DNA from: Micromonospora rifamycinica
Lineage (GTDB): Bacteria; Actinomycetota; Actinomycetes; Mycobacteriales; Micromonosporaceae
Length of the DNA: 64,000 nucleotides
NCBI RefSeq assembly: GCF_900090265.1
Contig: NZ_LT607752.1
Span: forward strand, 1 to 64,000
Reading direction: 5' to 3'
The notes below the pieces were generated by a model that saw only the letters and a list, made by a program, of their open reading frames with translations, did not search any database and was not told where the DNA came from. Shown here piece by piece: positions 45,253 through 54,023 of the stretch. Within the stretch, counting starts at the first letter, position 1; each line of letters starts with the position of its first letter. Made by a program: the position numbers and the translations under genes.

Positions 45253-45360
45253 GGGCGTGCCATGTCCATTGGCCAGCTGCTATTTGACGCCGTGGTCCGG
45301 CCAACTCGACGACACCGACCCAAGCTCGTACGGGGGCGTGGGCGGGAGGGTGGTGGCGCT

Positions 45361-48300
45361 ATGGCCGATTGGGATTTTCGCCTGCTCGGCACAGTAAAAG
45401 TGCTGGTAGACGGGGTGCCGCTCGTCCTCGGGCCGGTTAAACAGCGGCTGGTGCTGGCCGTGCTCGTGTCTCATGCCGGGCAGGTCGTCTCGGTCGACAG
45501 CCTCGTTGATCGGGTCTGGGAACGCCCGCCTTCCGCCGTGCGCAACGCGCTGTACGCCCACATCTCCCGGATTCGCCGACTACTGGCGAAGGTGGACAAA
45601 TCCAATGCGGTGATGATATCACGAACATCGCAGGGTTACACACTCGAAGCATCGCCCGACATCATCGACGTCCGCAATTTCTTGAGCCTCGTCGAACGGG
45701 CGCGAAGCGAACCTGACCAGGGACGTAGGGCGGCTTTACTCGGTCGAGCTTTATCGCTGTGGCGTGGCCCCGCCATGGCCGACCTCTCCGGCCACTGGGT
45801 GAGCCGTACGCGCGAAACGTGGGGACAGCAACGGCTGACCGCTGCCGTCGAATGGGCGAAACTGGAGACGGGCAACGGTCACCCGGACGTCGTGATCGAC
45901 ACGCTGACCGCCCTGACCATGGAGAATCCGCTGGCCGAGTCCATCGTCGCGGAACTGATGCGGGCGCTGCGGGCGGCGAGCCGCAGCGCCGAGGCGATCA
46001 ACTGGTACGCCCGGACCCGTGAGCACTTCCTGGACGTCCTCGGTGTCGAACCGGGCCCCGAGTTGAACGAACTGCACGTGTCGATGCTGCGGTCCCGCTT
46101 CCGCACCCAGGGCGCTCAGCTACCGGTTCCGGAGAGCAGCGAACCGGCGAGGGCGGTCACCTCCTCCGTGCCGGCACAGTTGCCTGTCGACGCGGCGGTC
46201 TTCGTCGGCCGCACCGAGCGGCTGGCCGAACTCGACAGCCACCTGGCGGCGGGTGCCGGACCGGGGGGAGTCCGCGTGGTGATCTCCGGGTCGGCCGGTG
46301 TCGGCAAGACCGCGCTCGCGACGCACTGGGCACACCGGGTCCGTCACCTTTTTCCCGACGGTCAGCTCTATATCAACATGTACGGGTACGCCAATCGGGT
46401 GCCGGTCCGTCCCGCGGAGGCCCTCGCCCAGTTCGTCCGGGTCCTCGGGGCACCGATGCACACCATTCCGCTGGGGGTCGACGAACTCTCCGCGCTGTAC
46501 CGATCGCTGCTGGCCGACCGCCGGGTGCTCGTGGTGATCGACAACGTGGCCGCGGTGGGCGACGTCCGTCCACTGCTTCCGGCGGCGCCCGGATGCATGG
46601 TCCTGGTCACGAGCCGGAACCGGCTCCGCGGGCTGGTGGCCCTGGACGGGGCGTACCGGCTGCAACTCGACGTGCTGACCCCCGACGACGCGACCACCAT
46701 GTTCCATCACCTGCTCGGCACCCAGGCCCGGAGCACCAGGCCGGAGACCATCGGGGCACTGGCCGCCGCCTGCGCCTACCTGCCGCTCGCCATGCGTATC
46801 GCGGCCGCGACGATCGCCGACCGGCCGGGGCAGTCCGTCGAGCAGTACATCGACAGACTGAACGTCGACAACCGGCTCGACCTGCTGTCCACGGGTGACG
46901 ACGAGCGCAGCATGGTGGGCGTCGCGTTCGATCTGTCGTACCGCATGCTGCCGGCCCGGGCACGCACCATGTTCTGCCTGCTCGGTGTCGCGCCCGGACA
47001 CGACATCTCCGTGTCCGCGGCGGCCGCGCTGCTGGGGGACACCACCGCCACGGCGGAGCTTCTCCTCGAGCAGTTGGTCGGCAGTCATCTGCTGGACGAG
47101 CGCAGCCCCGGCCGGTTCACCTACCACGACCTGCTGCGCCTGTACGCCAGGAGACAGGCGCAGATCGAGATCACCCCCGAGACGCGGCGCGCCGCCCTCC
47201 GTCGACTGCTGGACCACTACCTGCACACGGCGGACGCCGCCGCCCGTCAGCTGTACCCACAGATGTTCCGGCTGCGGCTCCCCGATCCACCACGCGGCGT
47301 GCCGGTCATCCCGCTCGACGACCACCAGGCGGCACTGGGCTGGCTGGACAACGAACGACCCAACCTCGTGGCGCTCGCCAAGGGTGTCACTGACAGCGAG
47401 ACACGCCCGTTGATCTGGATGCTCGCCGACACGCTGCGGGGATACCTCGCGCTGCGCCAGTACATGCACGACTGGTTCACGATCGCCGAGGCGGGCCTGG
47501 CCGCCGCGTGCGCCGAGGACAGCGCGATCGGGCAGGCTGCGGCGCATCACAGCCTCGCCCAGGCCTGCCACAGCATCACGCGCTACGCCAAGTCCATCAC
47601 CCACCTTCGCCAGGCCCTGGCGCTGAGCGAGCAGGCCGGCTGGTCGGAGGGGCACACGGCGGCGCTGTGCAACCTGGGCATCGTCTACAGCGATCTCGGC
47701 GAGCTGGACGCGGCCGTCGCGCACTTCATGCAGGCTCTGCACGCCAACGAGGCCAACAACAGCCTCGCCGGCATCGCGGTCAACCTCAACAACCTCGGCG
47801 ACACCTACCGGCGGATGGGCAAGCTGCCGGAAGCGATCGACTACCTCACCGCCGCGCTGGTTCGCTACCGGATGCTGAAGTCGCCGACCGGACAGGCGGG
47901 CGTACTGACCGCGCTGGGCGGGGTCCGCCGGGAACTGGGCCACCTGACCGCCGCCACCAGCCTGATCAGCGACGGTCTGGAGATCCATCGTGGCATCGGC
48001 GACCGTTACGGCGAGGCGACCGCCCTGATCGAGCTGAGTCGGGTACGGGCCGAGGGTGGTGAGGGCCGGGCCGCGCTCGCCACCGCGGCCAAGGCCTTCG
48101 AACTGAGCAGGGAACTCGACGACCGGCAGATCGCCGCCGACGCCCACAACGCGATCGGGCAGGCATGGGCACTCCAGGGCGACGACCCGGCGGCCCTCAC
48201 CCACTTCGAGCAGGCCCGGATCAGCGCCCAGCAGGCCGGGTCGCTGCGCCCGGAGGCGGAGGCCCTGATCGGATCGGCGGTGCTGTTCGTCCGGACCGGC

Positions 48301-48510
48301 CGTCTCGGCGAGGCGGCCGATTGGGCCGGCCGTGCACTGGAGATGACCCGCCGAGCCGGTTACCGCAGCCTGGAACGGCGTGCCGCCGCCGCGCTGGAGG
48401 CCGCGCGGCGACCCCCGCCCGCCGCGCTGGTGTCACACCAGCGACGCGACAGGGCGGCGGGGGTGCCCGTCGGGGGCCGACCAGGCGGTGACCCCGCCGA
48501 AACGCGCTGA
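45361..48510 (+). CDS. AfsR-like SARP regulator (winged helix-BTAD-NB-ARC-TPR)
   Basis: 1049 aa, the full AfsR architecture. OmpR-type DNA-binding domain (FRLLGTVKVLVDG, VVSVDSLVDRVW, RNALYAHISRIRRLL), activation domain to about 250, NB-ARC with SGSAGVGKT near 310-318, VLVVIDNV and VLVTSRNR, winged helix and then TPR repeats from about 720 (AAHHSLAQACHSITRYAKSITHLRQAL, NLNNLGDTYRRMGKLPEAIDYL). The ATG at 45361 was chosen because the SARP domain begins there; a 51-codon-longer frame starts inside the promoter. Second regulator of region C; CTTG boxes in its promoter suggest control by the SARP at 34314 or by itself. Confidence 0.94.
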   Translation: MADWDFRLLGTVKVLVDGVPLVLGPVKQRLVLAVLVSHAGQVVSVDSLVDRVWERPPSAVRNALYAHISRIRRLLAKVDKSNAVMISRTSQGYTLEASPDIIDVRNFLSLVERARSEPDQGRRAALLGRALSLWRGPAMADLSGHWVSRTRETWGQQRLTAAVEWAKLETGNGHPDVVIDTLTALTMENPLAESIVAELMRALRAASRSAEAINWYARTREHFLDVLGVEPGPELNELHVSMLRSRFRTQGAQLPVPESSEPARAVTSSVPAQLPVDAAVFVGRTERLAELDSHLAAGAGPGGVRVVISGSAGVGKTALATHWAHRVRHLFPDGQLYINMYGYANRVPVRPAEALAQFVRVLGAPMHTIPLGVDELSALYRSLLADRRVLVVIDNVAAVGDVRPLLPAAPGCMVLVTSRNRLRGLVALDGAYRLQLDVLTPDDATTMFHHLLGTQARSTRPETIGALAAACAYLPLAMRIAAATIADRPGQSVEQYIDRLNVDNRLDLLSTGDDERSMVGVAFDLSYRMLPARARTMFCLLGVAPGHDISVSAAAALLGDTTATAELLLEQLVGSHLLDERSPGRFTYHDLLRLYARRQAQIEITPETRRAALRRLLDHYLHTADAAARQLYPQMFRLRLPDPPRGVPVIPLDDHQAALGWLDNERPNLVALAKGVTDSETRPLIWMLADTLRGYLALRQYMHDWFTIAEAGLAAACAEDSAIGQAAAHHSLAQACHSITRYAKSITHLRQALALSEQAGWSEGHTAALCNLGIVYSDLGELDAAVAHFMQALHANEANNSLAGIAVNLNNLGDTYRRMGKLPEAIDYLTAALVRYRMLKSPTGQAGVLTALGGVRRELGHLTAATSLISDGLEIHRGIGDRYGEATALIELSRVRAEGGEGRAALATAAKAFELSRELDDRQIAADAHNAIGQAWALQGDDPAALTHFEQARISAQQAGSLRPEAEALIGSAVLFVRTGRLGEAADWAGRALEMTRRAGYRSLERRAAAALEAARRPPPAALVSHQRRDRAAGVPVGGRPGGDPAETR

Positions 48511-48800
48511 CCGACGCCGACCGCCCGTCCGCCGTCTCCGCAGGGTGCCTGCGGCAGGTCGACGCGGGGGCGTCCGGGGTCGGTGACCGACGGGCGACGT
48601 CGGCGGGAATCTGTCGGCATGTCGACACCAGCCCCCATTCGCTACCGGAACCGGCCGTGACCTCGGCGGATCGCTCCGGCCTCCGGTCCCACGGCCGCGC
48701 GGTCCCCGGCGCGGTCGTGGCACAGTGCTCGGCATCCGTCCGGAACCTCCGGACGACGGCCGCTGACCGCGACGTTCAGCAGAATCTGGGGAATCAGAGC

Positions 48801-49343
48801 ATGGGTGCCGACTCGGACTGGGGCGATTTTCTGGCCGCCGACACGCCGATCGTGGACACCACCCCGGCCGGGGCGGTGGCGGCGCTGCCGGAACCGGCGG
48901 CGTCGGTCGTGGAGGCTGAGATCGGCGGGGCCGTCGGCGACCAGGACTGGTCGAACTGGCACGCGGACAGCGGCGACGACTGGGCCGACTCCGCCCAGGA
49001 CTGGGCCGACTACGCGGTGGAGAACGCCGCGGCCGGCAACGTCGAGATCGCCGAGAGCGCCATGGCACGGGCGGCCGACCATGCCGACATCGCCGGGGAC
49101 AACTACACCGCCTCCACCGACTACGCCGACGCCGCGGTCGACCACCTGGAGACCGCCGCCGCCGAGGTCGACTGGGCCACCAGCGGCACCGCGCCGACCG
49201 GCACCTCCTACGACGCGACCTCCTACGACGCGACCTCCTACGACGCGACCTCCTACGACGCGGGCAGCTACGACGCCGGCACCTGCTACGACTCCGCCGT
49301 GTCCAGCTTCGACACCAGCGCCTCCTACGACGTGGCGGAATGA
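48801..49343 (+). CDS. Acidic repeat protein of unknown function
   Basis: 180 aa, very rich in Asp, Ala and Tyr, with no recognised domain. The middle has DDWADSAQDWADYAVENAA and a helical Ala-rich stretch. The C-terminal quarter is five SYDAx repeats followed by degenerate copies. No signal peptide. ATG 48801, with a weak GGGG 10-13 nt upstream; the longer frame from 48657 was not used because the resemblance to a protein begins here. The stop overlaps the zinc-ribbon gene start (ATGA), so the two are translationally coupled. Confidence 0.6.
   Translation: MGADSDWGDFLAADTPIVDTTPAGAVAALPEPAASVVEAEIGGAVGDQDWSNWHADSGDDWADSAQDWADYAVENAAAGNVEIAESAMARAADHADIAGDNYTASTDYADAAVDHLETAAAEVDWATSGTAPTGTSYDATSYDATSYDATSYDAGSYDAGTCYDSAVSSFDTSASYDVAE
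49203..49262 (+). repeat. Four tandem 15-bp repeats inside the acidic protein gene
   Basis: acctcctacgacgcg occurs four times head to tail with no mismatch, encoding TSYDA. Two degenerate copies follow. Perfect identity at the DNA level suggests recent expansion by slippage, so copy number may vary between strains. Confidence 0.9.
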
Positions 49344-50674
49344 GCTGGGCCGACGCCGGTGGACCCGGTGCCCTGCCGCCGGCCGTCCCGGCCGGGCTGG
49401 AGCCCGGCCGGCTGGCGGCCGGCGCGGAGCGACGACTCGGCGCCCCGCCGAGCCTGGCCCGCCAGCAGCTGCTGCGCGGTCTCCGCGAGCTCGCCTTCAC
49501 GCTGAGTACCGAGCAGCTCAGCCTCCTGGAGGCGGTACGCGGCTCCCGCCTCGGTGGCGTCACGCTCTCGCCCACGCAGGTGCCGGTCCTGCTGCGGATC
49601 ACCCTGGAGGCTGACGGCCCAGGGGTACGGGTGGGCGTGCTGCTGGTCGACCGCTGGCCGGGCAGGCTGGGCCGGAGCTGGGGCGTGACCTCGGTGTACG
49701 TCAGCCTCTTCGAGTCCGTGCTGAGCACGTTCGACGCCGTCCTCGCCCGGCTCGACCCGGCGGCGGCGACCTCGTTCGCCCCGTGGTGGCGGCAGACGGG
49801 CCCCGGTGACGTCGCGGTGATGCAGCACGCCGCCGGGCTGGCCAACCGGGCGCAGGCGGTGCTCTCCCGGCACGCGGGACGGCTGCTCGACGGCGACGGA
49901 CAGGCCCCCCGGCGGGCGGTGGTCACCCGTGCCGGCGGCGGCGCGGTCTTCGCCTTCGAGACGGCCGACGCGGTCGCCGAGGTCCCCGCCGAACTGGCCG
50001 ACGGCATGTTGATGGTCGGCACGCTGATCGTCAGCCGGCCGGGCGGGATGCCGCCGAAGCTGGTCGGGCAGGTGCAGTCGCTGGTGTTCCGGGTCGAGGA
50101 ACGCCTCGCGGCGGGTGGAACCGACCGGATCACCGTCGAACCGGCGGACGTGCCGGTGGTGACCTTCCTGCACCAGCAGGCCCGGCTGCGCGGCCTGCTG
50201 CCGGTGCGGACCCTGCGCACCTGCACCACCTGCCGGTTGGAGAAGGTCACCAATCCGGAGCTGGAACGCCGGCAGGAGCGCACCCGGCGTACCCGGGAGC
50301 TGGCCAGCGGCATCAGCGGACTGGTCACGCCCTACGTGCTCGCCGGTCGACTGGTGCAGCTCCAGGACAGGGGTCCGACATTCGCCTGTCCCCGCTGCCA
50401 GGGGATGGACGCCGACGAGACGGTGGTGACGTACTGCCAGCGGTGCGGTGACCGCCGGGCCGAGACCGCGCTGCGCACCTGCCCGACGTGTCAGTTCGAC
50501 TTCCGTGCTCTGGTCGGCGGGGATCAGGTCTGGCGGCCCAGGGCGGCCGTGCCGGCGGTCTCCGGCCCGGGGCCGAAGCCCGCCGAGGCACTGCCGCCCG
50601 TCGGGCCGACGCCGGGTTACCGGCCCGACCCCGAGGCGGAGCAGTGGCCCCGTCCGCCGGGTTTCCCCTCCTGA
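49340..50674 (+). CDS. Zinc-ribbon protein of unknown function
   Basis: 444 aa. The first 270 residues form an unrecognised alpha/beta region. The rest contains a series of Cys pairs: CTTCRLEK, FACPRCQG, TYCQRCGD and TCPTCQFD, spaced like two zinc ribbons. A Pro-rich tail ends the protein. No membrane segment. The start overlaps the acidic-repeat gene by 4 bp. It is probably part of a small two- or three-gene unit with the membrane protein that follows. Confidence 0.7.
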   Translation: MSWADAGGPGALPPAVPAGLEPGRLAAGAERRLGAPPSLARQQLLRGLRELAFTLSTEQLSLLEAVRGSRLGGVTLSPTQVPVLLRITLEADGPGVRVGVLLVDRWPGRLGRSWGVTSVYVSLFESVLSTFDAVLARLDPAAATSFAPWWRQTGPGDVAVMQHAAGLANRAQAVLSRHAGRLLDGDGQAPRRAVVTRAGGGAVFAFETADAVAEVPAELADGMLMVGTLIVSRPGGMPPKLVGQVQSLVFRVEERLAAGGTDRITVEPADVPVVTFLHQQARLRGLLPVRTLRTCTTCRLEKVTNPELERRQERTRRTRELASGISGLVTPYVLAGRLVQLQDRGPTFACPRCQGMDADETVVTYCQRCGDRRAETALRTCPTCQFDFRALVGGDQVWRPRAAVPAVSGPGPKPAEALPPVGPTPGYRPDPEAEQWPRPPGFPS

Positions 50675-50807
50675 GCGCCTCCGGGTCGCGCCGCGTCGAC
50701 AGCCGACCCGGTCCTGGTCCTGCCGGCGGCCTGCGCGACGCCCGCCGCCAGGTCGGCGGGGTTCGTCGCCGGCCGTGGCCTGGCGCAGCGGTCCGTCAGG
50801 GGCCGGC

Positions 50808-51209
50808 ATGGAGGGCTTCTTCTGCTTCGCATTCGTCGCCGGCGTGGTCGGCGTCATCGTCTGGCAGTTCATCGAGACACAGCGGGCGGTAGCGACGACG
50901 ACTGTCGCGTCCGCGTGTCCCCCCGCGGAGGCGGCGCAGATCGTCCGTGGCGCGTTCGGCGGTCCCCGGGCCGTGCTGTGGACGACGGCCGCCGGACCGG
51001 GAACGATCAACATGCGCCGGCGGGGAGTTCGTGGCGGCATCACGATGTCGATCACCGTCGAACCCCGTCCGGGCGGCGGCTCCGAGGTGGCGATGTGGGC
51101 CTCGGAAACCGTCGTCTACCTCGGCTTCCTGGTCAACTTCGCCGGCGTGGTGAACCGGCGGAAGGCGGCCATCGAGCGGCTGCTGACAGCGGATCCGGCT
51201 GACCGCTGA
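50808..51209 (+). CDS. Small protein with N-terminal membrane helix
   Basis: 133 aa. A hydrophobic helix at residues 3-20 (GFFCFAFVAGVVGVIVWQF), then a domain with beta strands (ITMSITVEPRPGGGSEVAMWAS) and a second hydrophobic patch (VVYLGFLVNFAGVV). No family recognised. ATG 50808 with AGGGG 7 nt upstream; the longer in-frame reading is the shadow of the upstream gene. Confidence 0.55.
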   Translation: MEGFFCFAFVAGVVGVIVWQFIETQRAVATTTVASACPPAEAAQIVRGAFGGPRAVLWTTAAGPGTINMRRRGVRGGITMSITVEPRPGGGSEVAMWASETVVYLGFLVNFAGVVNRRKAAIERLLTADPADR

Positions 51210-51236
51210 GGAGCGCCTCGCGTCGTCGGGTGGCGT

Positions 51237-51309
51237 CGGCACCACCACCCCGTCGGGGGAGCGGCGGCGGCCCAGGACGTCGCCGTCCTGGGCCGCGGTG
51301 GTGGTGCCG
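51237..51309. terminator. Compound bidirectional terminator
   Basis: Inner 13-bp perfect stem (51267-51279 with 51284-51296, loop TCGC) nested within outer 13-bp arms cggcaccaccacc (51237-51249) and its complement (51297-51309). Lies between convergent genes. Confidence 0.75.
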
Positions 51310-51317
51310 GATGCCGG

Positions 51318-51998
51318 TCAGATCTTGATGTCGCTGCACCACATGTAGGTCTGGTCCGCGTGGGACGCCTTCCAGATGAAGAACAGGATGTGGTTGCCGC
51401 TCCGCGACGACGGGATCGAGACGTTGAACGAGATGTTCTGTGCCGGCGCGTAACGTCCGGTCGTCGTGATCAGGTCGAGGTTGCCCCACCCGAGCCGCTG
51501 GGTGGCGGAGTTGAACCCCTGCTTGGTGACGTAGACCCGGAAGAAGTCGGCGCCGTGGCTGGCCTGGTCGTACATCTGGACGGTCAGGTTACGGCTGACG
51601 GTGGTCGCCTTCCACGCCCCGGGCTGGTTCAGCGAGTTGTTCCTGGACAGGGCGTTGCTGCACAGCTGCCCGTCCGGGGTGCTGGGCTGGTACTGGCCGG
51701 CCAGGCCGTCACGCAGCTGGCTCATCCAGTTCCACATGGTGTCCGGGTTGGCCTGGAAGGCCTGCCAGCACATCGGGTCCTGCTGCTGCATGGCGGGGTT
51801 GGTGTGCTGGCTGCCCCAGGTCTTCCAGCACTGGTAGGCGCGGGTCGCCGGGTTGATGACGGTGCCGTGGGCCTGGGCCGCCCCGATGGCGGGCAGCGTG
51901 CCGACAACCATGGCGAACATCAGGACGAGCGCCTGGAGGGACCGGCGGACGGTGGACCGGGGCCGTCCACCGGATTGGTCGGAGCTGTGTGAACGCAC
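51318..51998 (-). CDS. AA10 lytic polysaccharide monooxygenase (secreted)
   Basis: 226 aa. The signal peptide is cleaved after AQA, leaving H44 as the N-terminus (HGTVINPATRAYQCWK), the copper histidine brace. A second histidine precedes FFRVYVTK. The C-terminal segment WKASHADQTYMWCSDI resembles cellulose-active AA10 enzymes. It has no extra binding module. Oxidatively cleaves cellulose or chitin outside the cell, a plausible partner for the GH5 enzyme at 57188. Several upstream codons could be the start; ATG at 51998 gives a signal with Arg-rich n-region. Confidence 0.93.
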   Translation of the reverse strand: MRSHSSDQSGGRPRSTVRRSLQALVLMFAMVVGTLPAIGAAQAHGTVINPATRAYQCWKTWGSQHTNPAMQQQDPMCWQAFQANPDTMWNWMSQLRDGLAGQYQPSTPDGQLCSNALSRNNSLNQPGAWKATTVSRNLTVQMYDQASHGADFFRVYVTKQGFNSATQRLGWGNLDLITTTGRYAPAQNISFNVSIPSSRSGNHILFFIWKASHADQTYMWCSDIKI

Positions 51999-52077
51999 TG
52001 TTCATCCTCCATTCCTCGGTAGGAAACATTGGGCTGCGAACGCTTCCGGACCCACTGTTGCATCTATTGCAGTAAAT

Positions 52078-52089
52078 ATCAACGTTGAT
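52078..52089 (-). promoter_or_regulatory. 12-bp perfect palindrome upstream of the AA10 gene
   Basis: ATCAACGTTGAT in an AT-rich patch 80 bp before the start. Candidate operator for substrate control; no matching site is seen before the GH5 gene. Confidence 0.35.
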
Positions 52090-52234
52090 CAATGTTTAGT
52101 CGGATGTGGAGCGACCTGTCCGAGATCGCCGGATCGCTGGTGGGACGGCACGTACGCAGGACGGCGGTCACCGCGCCGTCGTGGTGCGGACCGGCGGCCG
52201 GTCGGGGAAGTGCCACCCGGCCCGGCCGGTGGGG

Positions 52235-52813
52235 TCAGAACCCGGCCGCGGTGTCGTACCGGCGGCGCTGGTCGGCCATCTCCGGGGCGGTCAGCGCCTC
52301 CTGCTGCGCCACCGTGGCGTACCTGGCCGGGAACATCTCCCGCAGCCGGTCGACGAACCGGACCCCCTCGGTCGCCTCGACCACCTGGATGCCCGGGGGA
52401 TCGGTGGACATGTCCATGATCACCGGCCCGGCCAGCTTCACCGCCACGTCCCAGGGGCGCTTCTGTTCGGCGATGCCGCACAGGTGGAAGCCGTAGACCT
52501 TCCGCACGTCGGCGAGCGCGGTGGCCGCCTCGGGCTCGTAGCCGTAGACCCGGACCCCGCAGATCACCGGCGCCTTCTCCTCGGTGCCGCCCTGCTGGGC
52601 GCCGTGCCCGGCGTGCTGGTGCTCACCCGGGTCCGCCTGTTCGAGTGTGGTACGCATCCGGGCGACGATCTGCGCCTGCAGGTCCGCCGGCTCCGTCTCC
52701 GGGCCGGCCCGCCTGGCCAGGAAGACCGTGCCGGCCGACACCGCCAGCAGGATCACCGCCACCCACACCAGGCGGTGCCGGTACCACCCCGCGGAACTCT
52801 CTGGGGAAATCAT
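52235..52813 (-). CDS. Hypothetical membrane-anchored protein
   Basis: 192 aa. A single hydrophobic helix near the N-terminus (VWVAVILLAVSAGTVFLA) is followed by a His-containing linker (GEHQHAGHG) and an extracytoplasmic domain with a Cys pair (VICGVRVYG and YGFHLCGIAEQ) that could form a disulfide. No family recognised. ATG at 52813; the plus-strand ORF starting at the same place is rejected. Confidence 0.55.
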   Translation of the reverse strand: MISPESSAGWYRHRLVWVAVILLAVSAGTVFLARRAGPETEPADLQAQIVARMRTTLEQADPGEHQHAGHGAQQGGTEEKAPVICGVRVYGYEPEAATALADVRKVYGFHLCGIAEQKRPWDVAVKLAGPVIMDMSTDPPGIQVVEATEGVRFVDRLREMFPARYATVAQQEALTAPEMADQRRRYDTAAGF

Positions 52814-53277
52814 GATCGCTTCTCACCTCGTCGCCGGTTCTGGTGCGCTGGCCGACTGGATCGGACGCCCGCCGGCAGGGGTGGAGCGCGTCGGCCGGCG
52901 GAGACACGTGCCGGGGCGCGGCATGGCGGAAGGCGGTCCCGCCCGCCATGGTGCCCGTCTCATGGCGATGGCCCGGCGACGTGGCGTGCGAGCGCCGACC
53001 GAGGCGGCGCGCTGCCGGCGCTGCGATGCTCCCGTGCTGGCCGTGGTCGGCACGGTTGCCCCCGTGCCGCGGCGATATGAGCTATTCCAACACGTCTGGA
53101 TACGCTTGGCAACATTGACAGGCGTCGGTATGGGTTCGGCCCGCGCTGTCAGCTGACCGCCAGTGTCCAGGCACGGACAGTGTGCGCTGCCCGTGGTCGG
53201 TTCCGGTCGATGATGGGTCACGTCGACGCGCCGCCGCGACAGGCCGGCGGGCGTGGCGCTGCGGACAGGGGATGGTC
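52814..53277. other. Gene-free 464-bp interval
   Basis: No supported gene on either strand. About 53070-53130 is AT-richer and offers TTGGCA (53106-53111), 17 nt, TATGGG (53129-53134) as a weak rightward promoter for the gene at 53278. Confidence 0.4.
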
Positions 53278-53697
53278 ATGTCGTTCGAGGTCGACTTCAA
53301 CTGGGCGTCGCAGGGCGTCATCGAGACGGTGGCGGTGCCCTTCCCCTCCCTGGAGACGCCACCCGACGTGGTCGTCGCCGATCCTCCGGTCCCGCAGCTG
53401 GCCTTCAAGGAGTCCGGCCCGGTCACGGTCACCATGCTCGGCTGCGGCCGGTGGAACCGGGACACCAGTTACCGGTTCAACGCCGGGTGCAACCCGGAGC
53501 CGCACCGGGCGGCCGAGGTGGGGGAGCTCGGGCTGCTCACCGCCGCGGACGGGCAGCGGCTGGAGGACTGGTTCCTCCAGCGGTATCCGACCGCCAACCC
53601 GGTGGTGCTCAAGAACGGCGGGAAGTGGAACCTCACGCTCACCCGTAATGGGGCGGTCTACAACTTCCACACGGGCATCCGGCCGGCCCACGGGTAG
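53278..53697 (+). CDS. Hypothetical protein
   Basis: 139 aa, no membrane segment, no recognised family. Rich in beta-strand pattern (VIETVAVPFPSLETP, GPVTVTMLGCGRWNRDTSYRF) with two Cys (MLGCGRW, NAGCNPE). Begins at ATG 53278 with AGGGG 6 nt upstream; ATG 53272 is too close to that site. Followed by a hairpin terminator. Confidence 0.55.
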   Translation: MSFEVDFNWASQGVIETVAVPFPSLETPPDVVVADPPVPQLAFKESGPVTVTMLGCGRWNRDTSYRFNAGCNPEPHRAAEVGELGLLTAADGQRLEDWFLQRYPTANPVVLKNGGKWNLTLTRNGAVYNFHTGIRPAHG

Positions 53698-53708
53698 CGG
53701 TCGGCGTG

Positions 53709-53744
53709 CGCGGGGGTCGGCGGGCGTGCCCGTCGGCCCCCGCG
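53709..53744 (+). terminator. Hairpin terminator
   Basis: 17-bp stem (two G-U wobbles) at 53709-53725 and 53728-53744 starting 11 nt after the stop of the hypothetical gene. No T tract. Confidence 0.6.
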
Positions 53745-53877
53745 GAGCGCTGGGAGACCTCCCGGCGGGCACCACCGGCCGGCGGCGAGGGCCGGTGTCC
53801 CTGGGCACGCCGGGTAACCGGTCGTCGGCGTCGGGGTGGTGGGCTAGGGTGGAGGCCTTCGCGGAGGGGAGCGGATC

Positions 53878-53907
53878 GTGGCAGGTGACGACGACATCTC
53901 CGGGTGA
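53878..53907 (+). CDS. Possible 9-residue leader peptide upstream of the ABC-F gene
   Basis: GTG with GGAGGGG 8 nt upstream, reading MAGDDDISG then TGA. A TAGGGT -10-like hexamer lies at 53845-53850. Its stop overlaps a GTG in frame with the ABC-F gene. The 116 nt between it and the ABC-F start can form several GC hairpins (for example CGGTGCACCG). ABC-F resistance genes are often controlled by ribosome-stalling leaders; this is an inference. Confidence 0.35.
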   Translation: MAGDDDISG

Positions 53908-54023
53908 GCACCGACAGCGGTGACCGATGCGGCACAGGTCGCGCCGGTGCACCGCCCCGGTCGTCGCGTGCCCGTCGCCGGGTGGCGGAGGTCCGCCCGG
54001 TTCGCCTGTCCTCCGAGGTCCTC

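Larger units (their letters stand above)
44809..45360. other. 552-bp interval ending the operon and starting the AfsR-like gene
   Basis: Holds the 23-bp stem terminator, then a GC-rich stretch without genes, then an abrupt AT-rich patch (about 45040-45140) with a 9-bp direct repeat (gtaaatcag at 45082 and 45105, 23 bp apart), and the CTTG-box promoter of the next gene. No coding sequence seen. Confidence 0.55.

Noticed and set aside
46120..48204. 694-aa ORF on the minus strand
   Set aside because: Antisense to the AfsR-like gene; no domain signatures, no ribosome-binding site.
1..48510. Regions A and C as one single biosynthetic cluster
   Set aside because: They are split by about 17 kb containing the methylmalonyl-CoA mutase operon, a sugar importer and a sugar-modification cassette, and have separate regulators. 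Substrate sharing remains possible but is not shown.
49203..49262. CRISPR array
   Set aside because: The repeats are 15 bp, head to tail with no spacers, and in frame inside a protein gene.
52812..53156. Plus-strand ORF starting divergently from the membrane-anchored gene
   Set aside because: Its start codon overlaps the start of the better-supported minus-strand gene; the product is Arg/Pro-rich low complexity.
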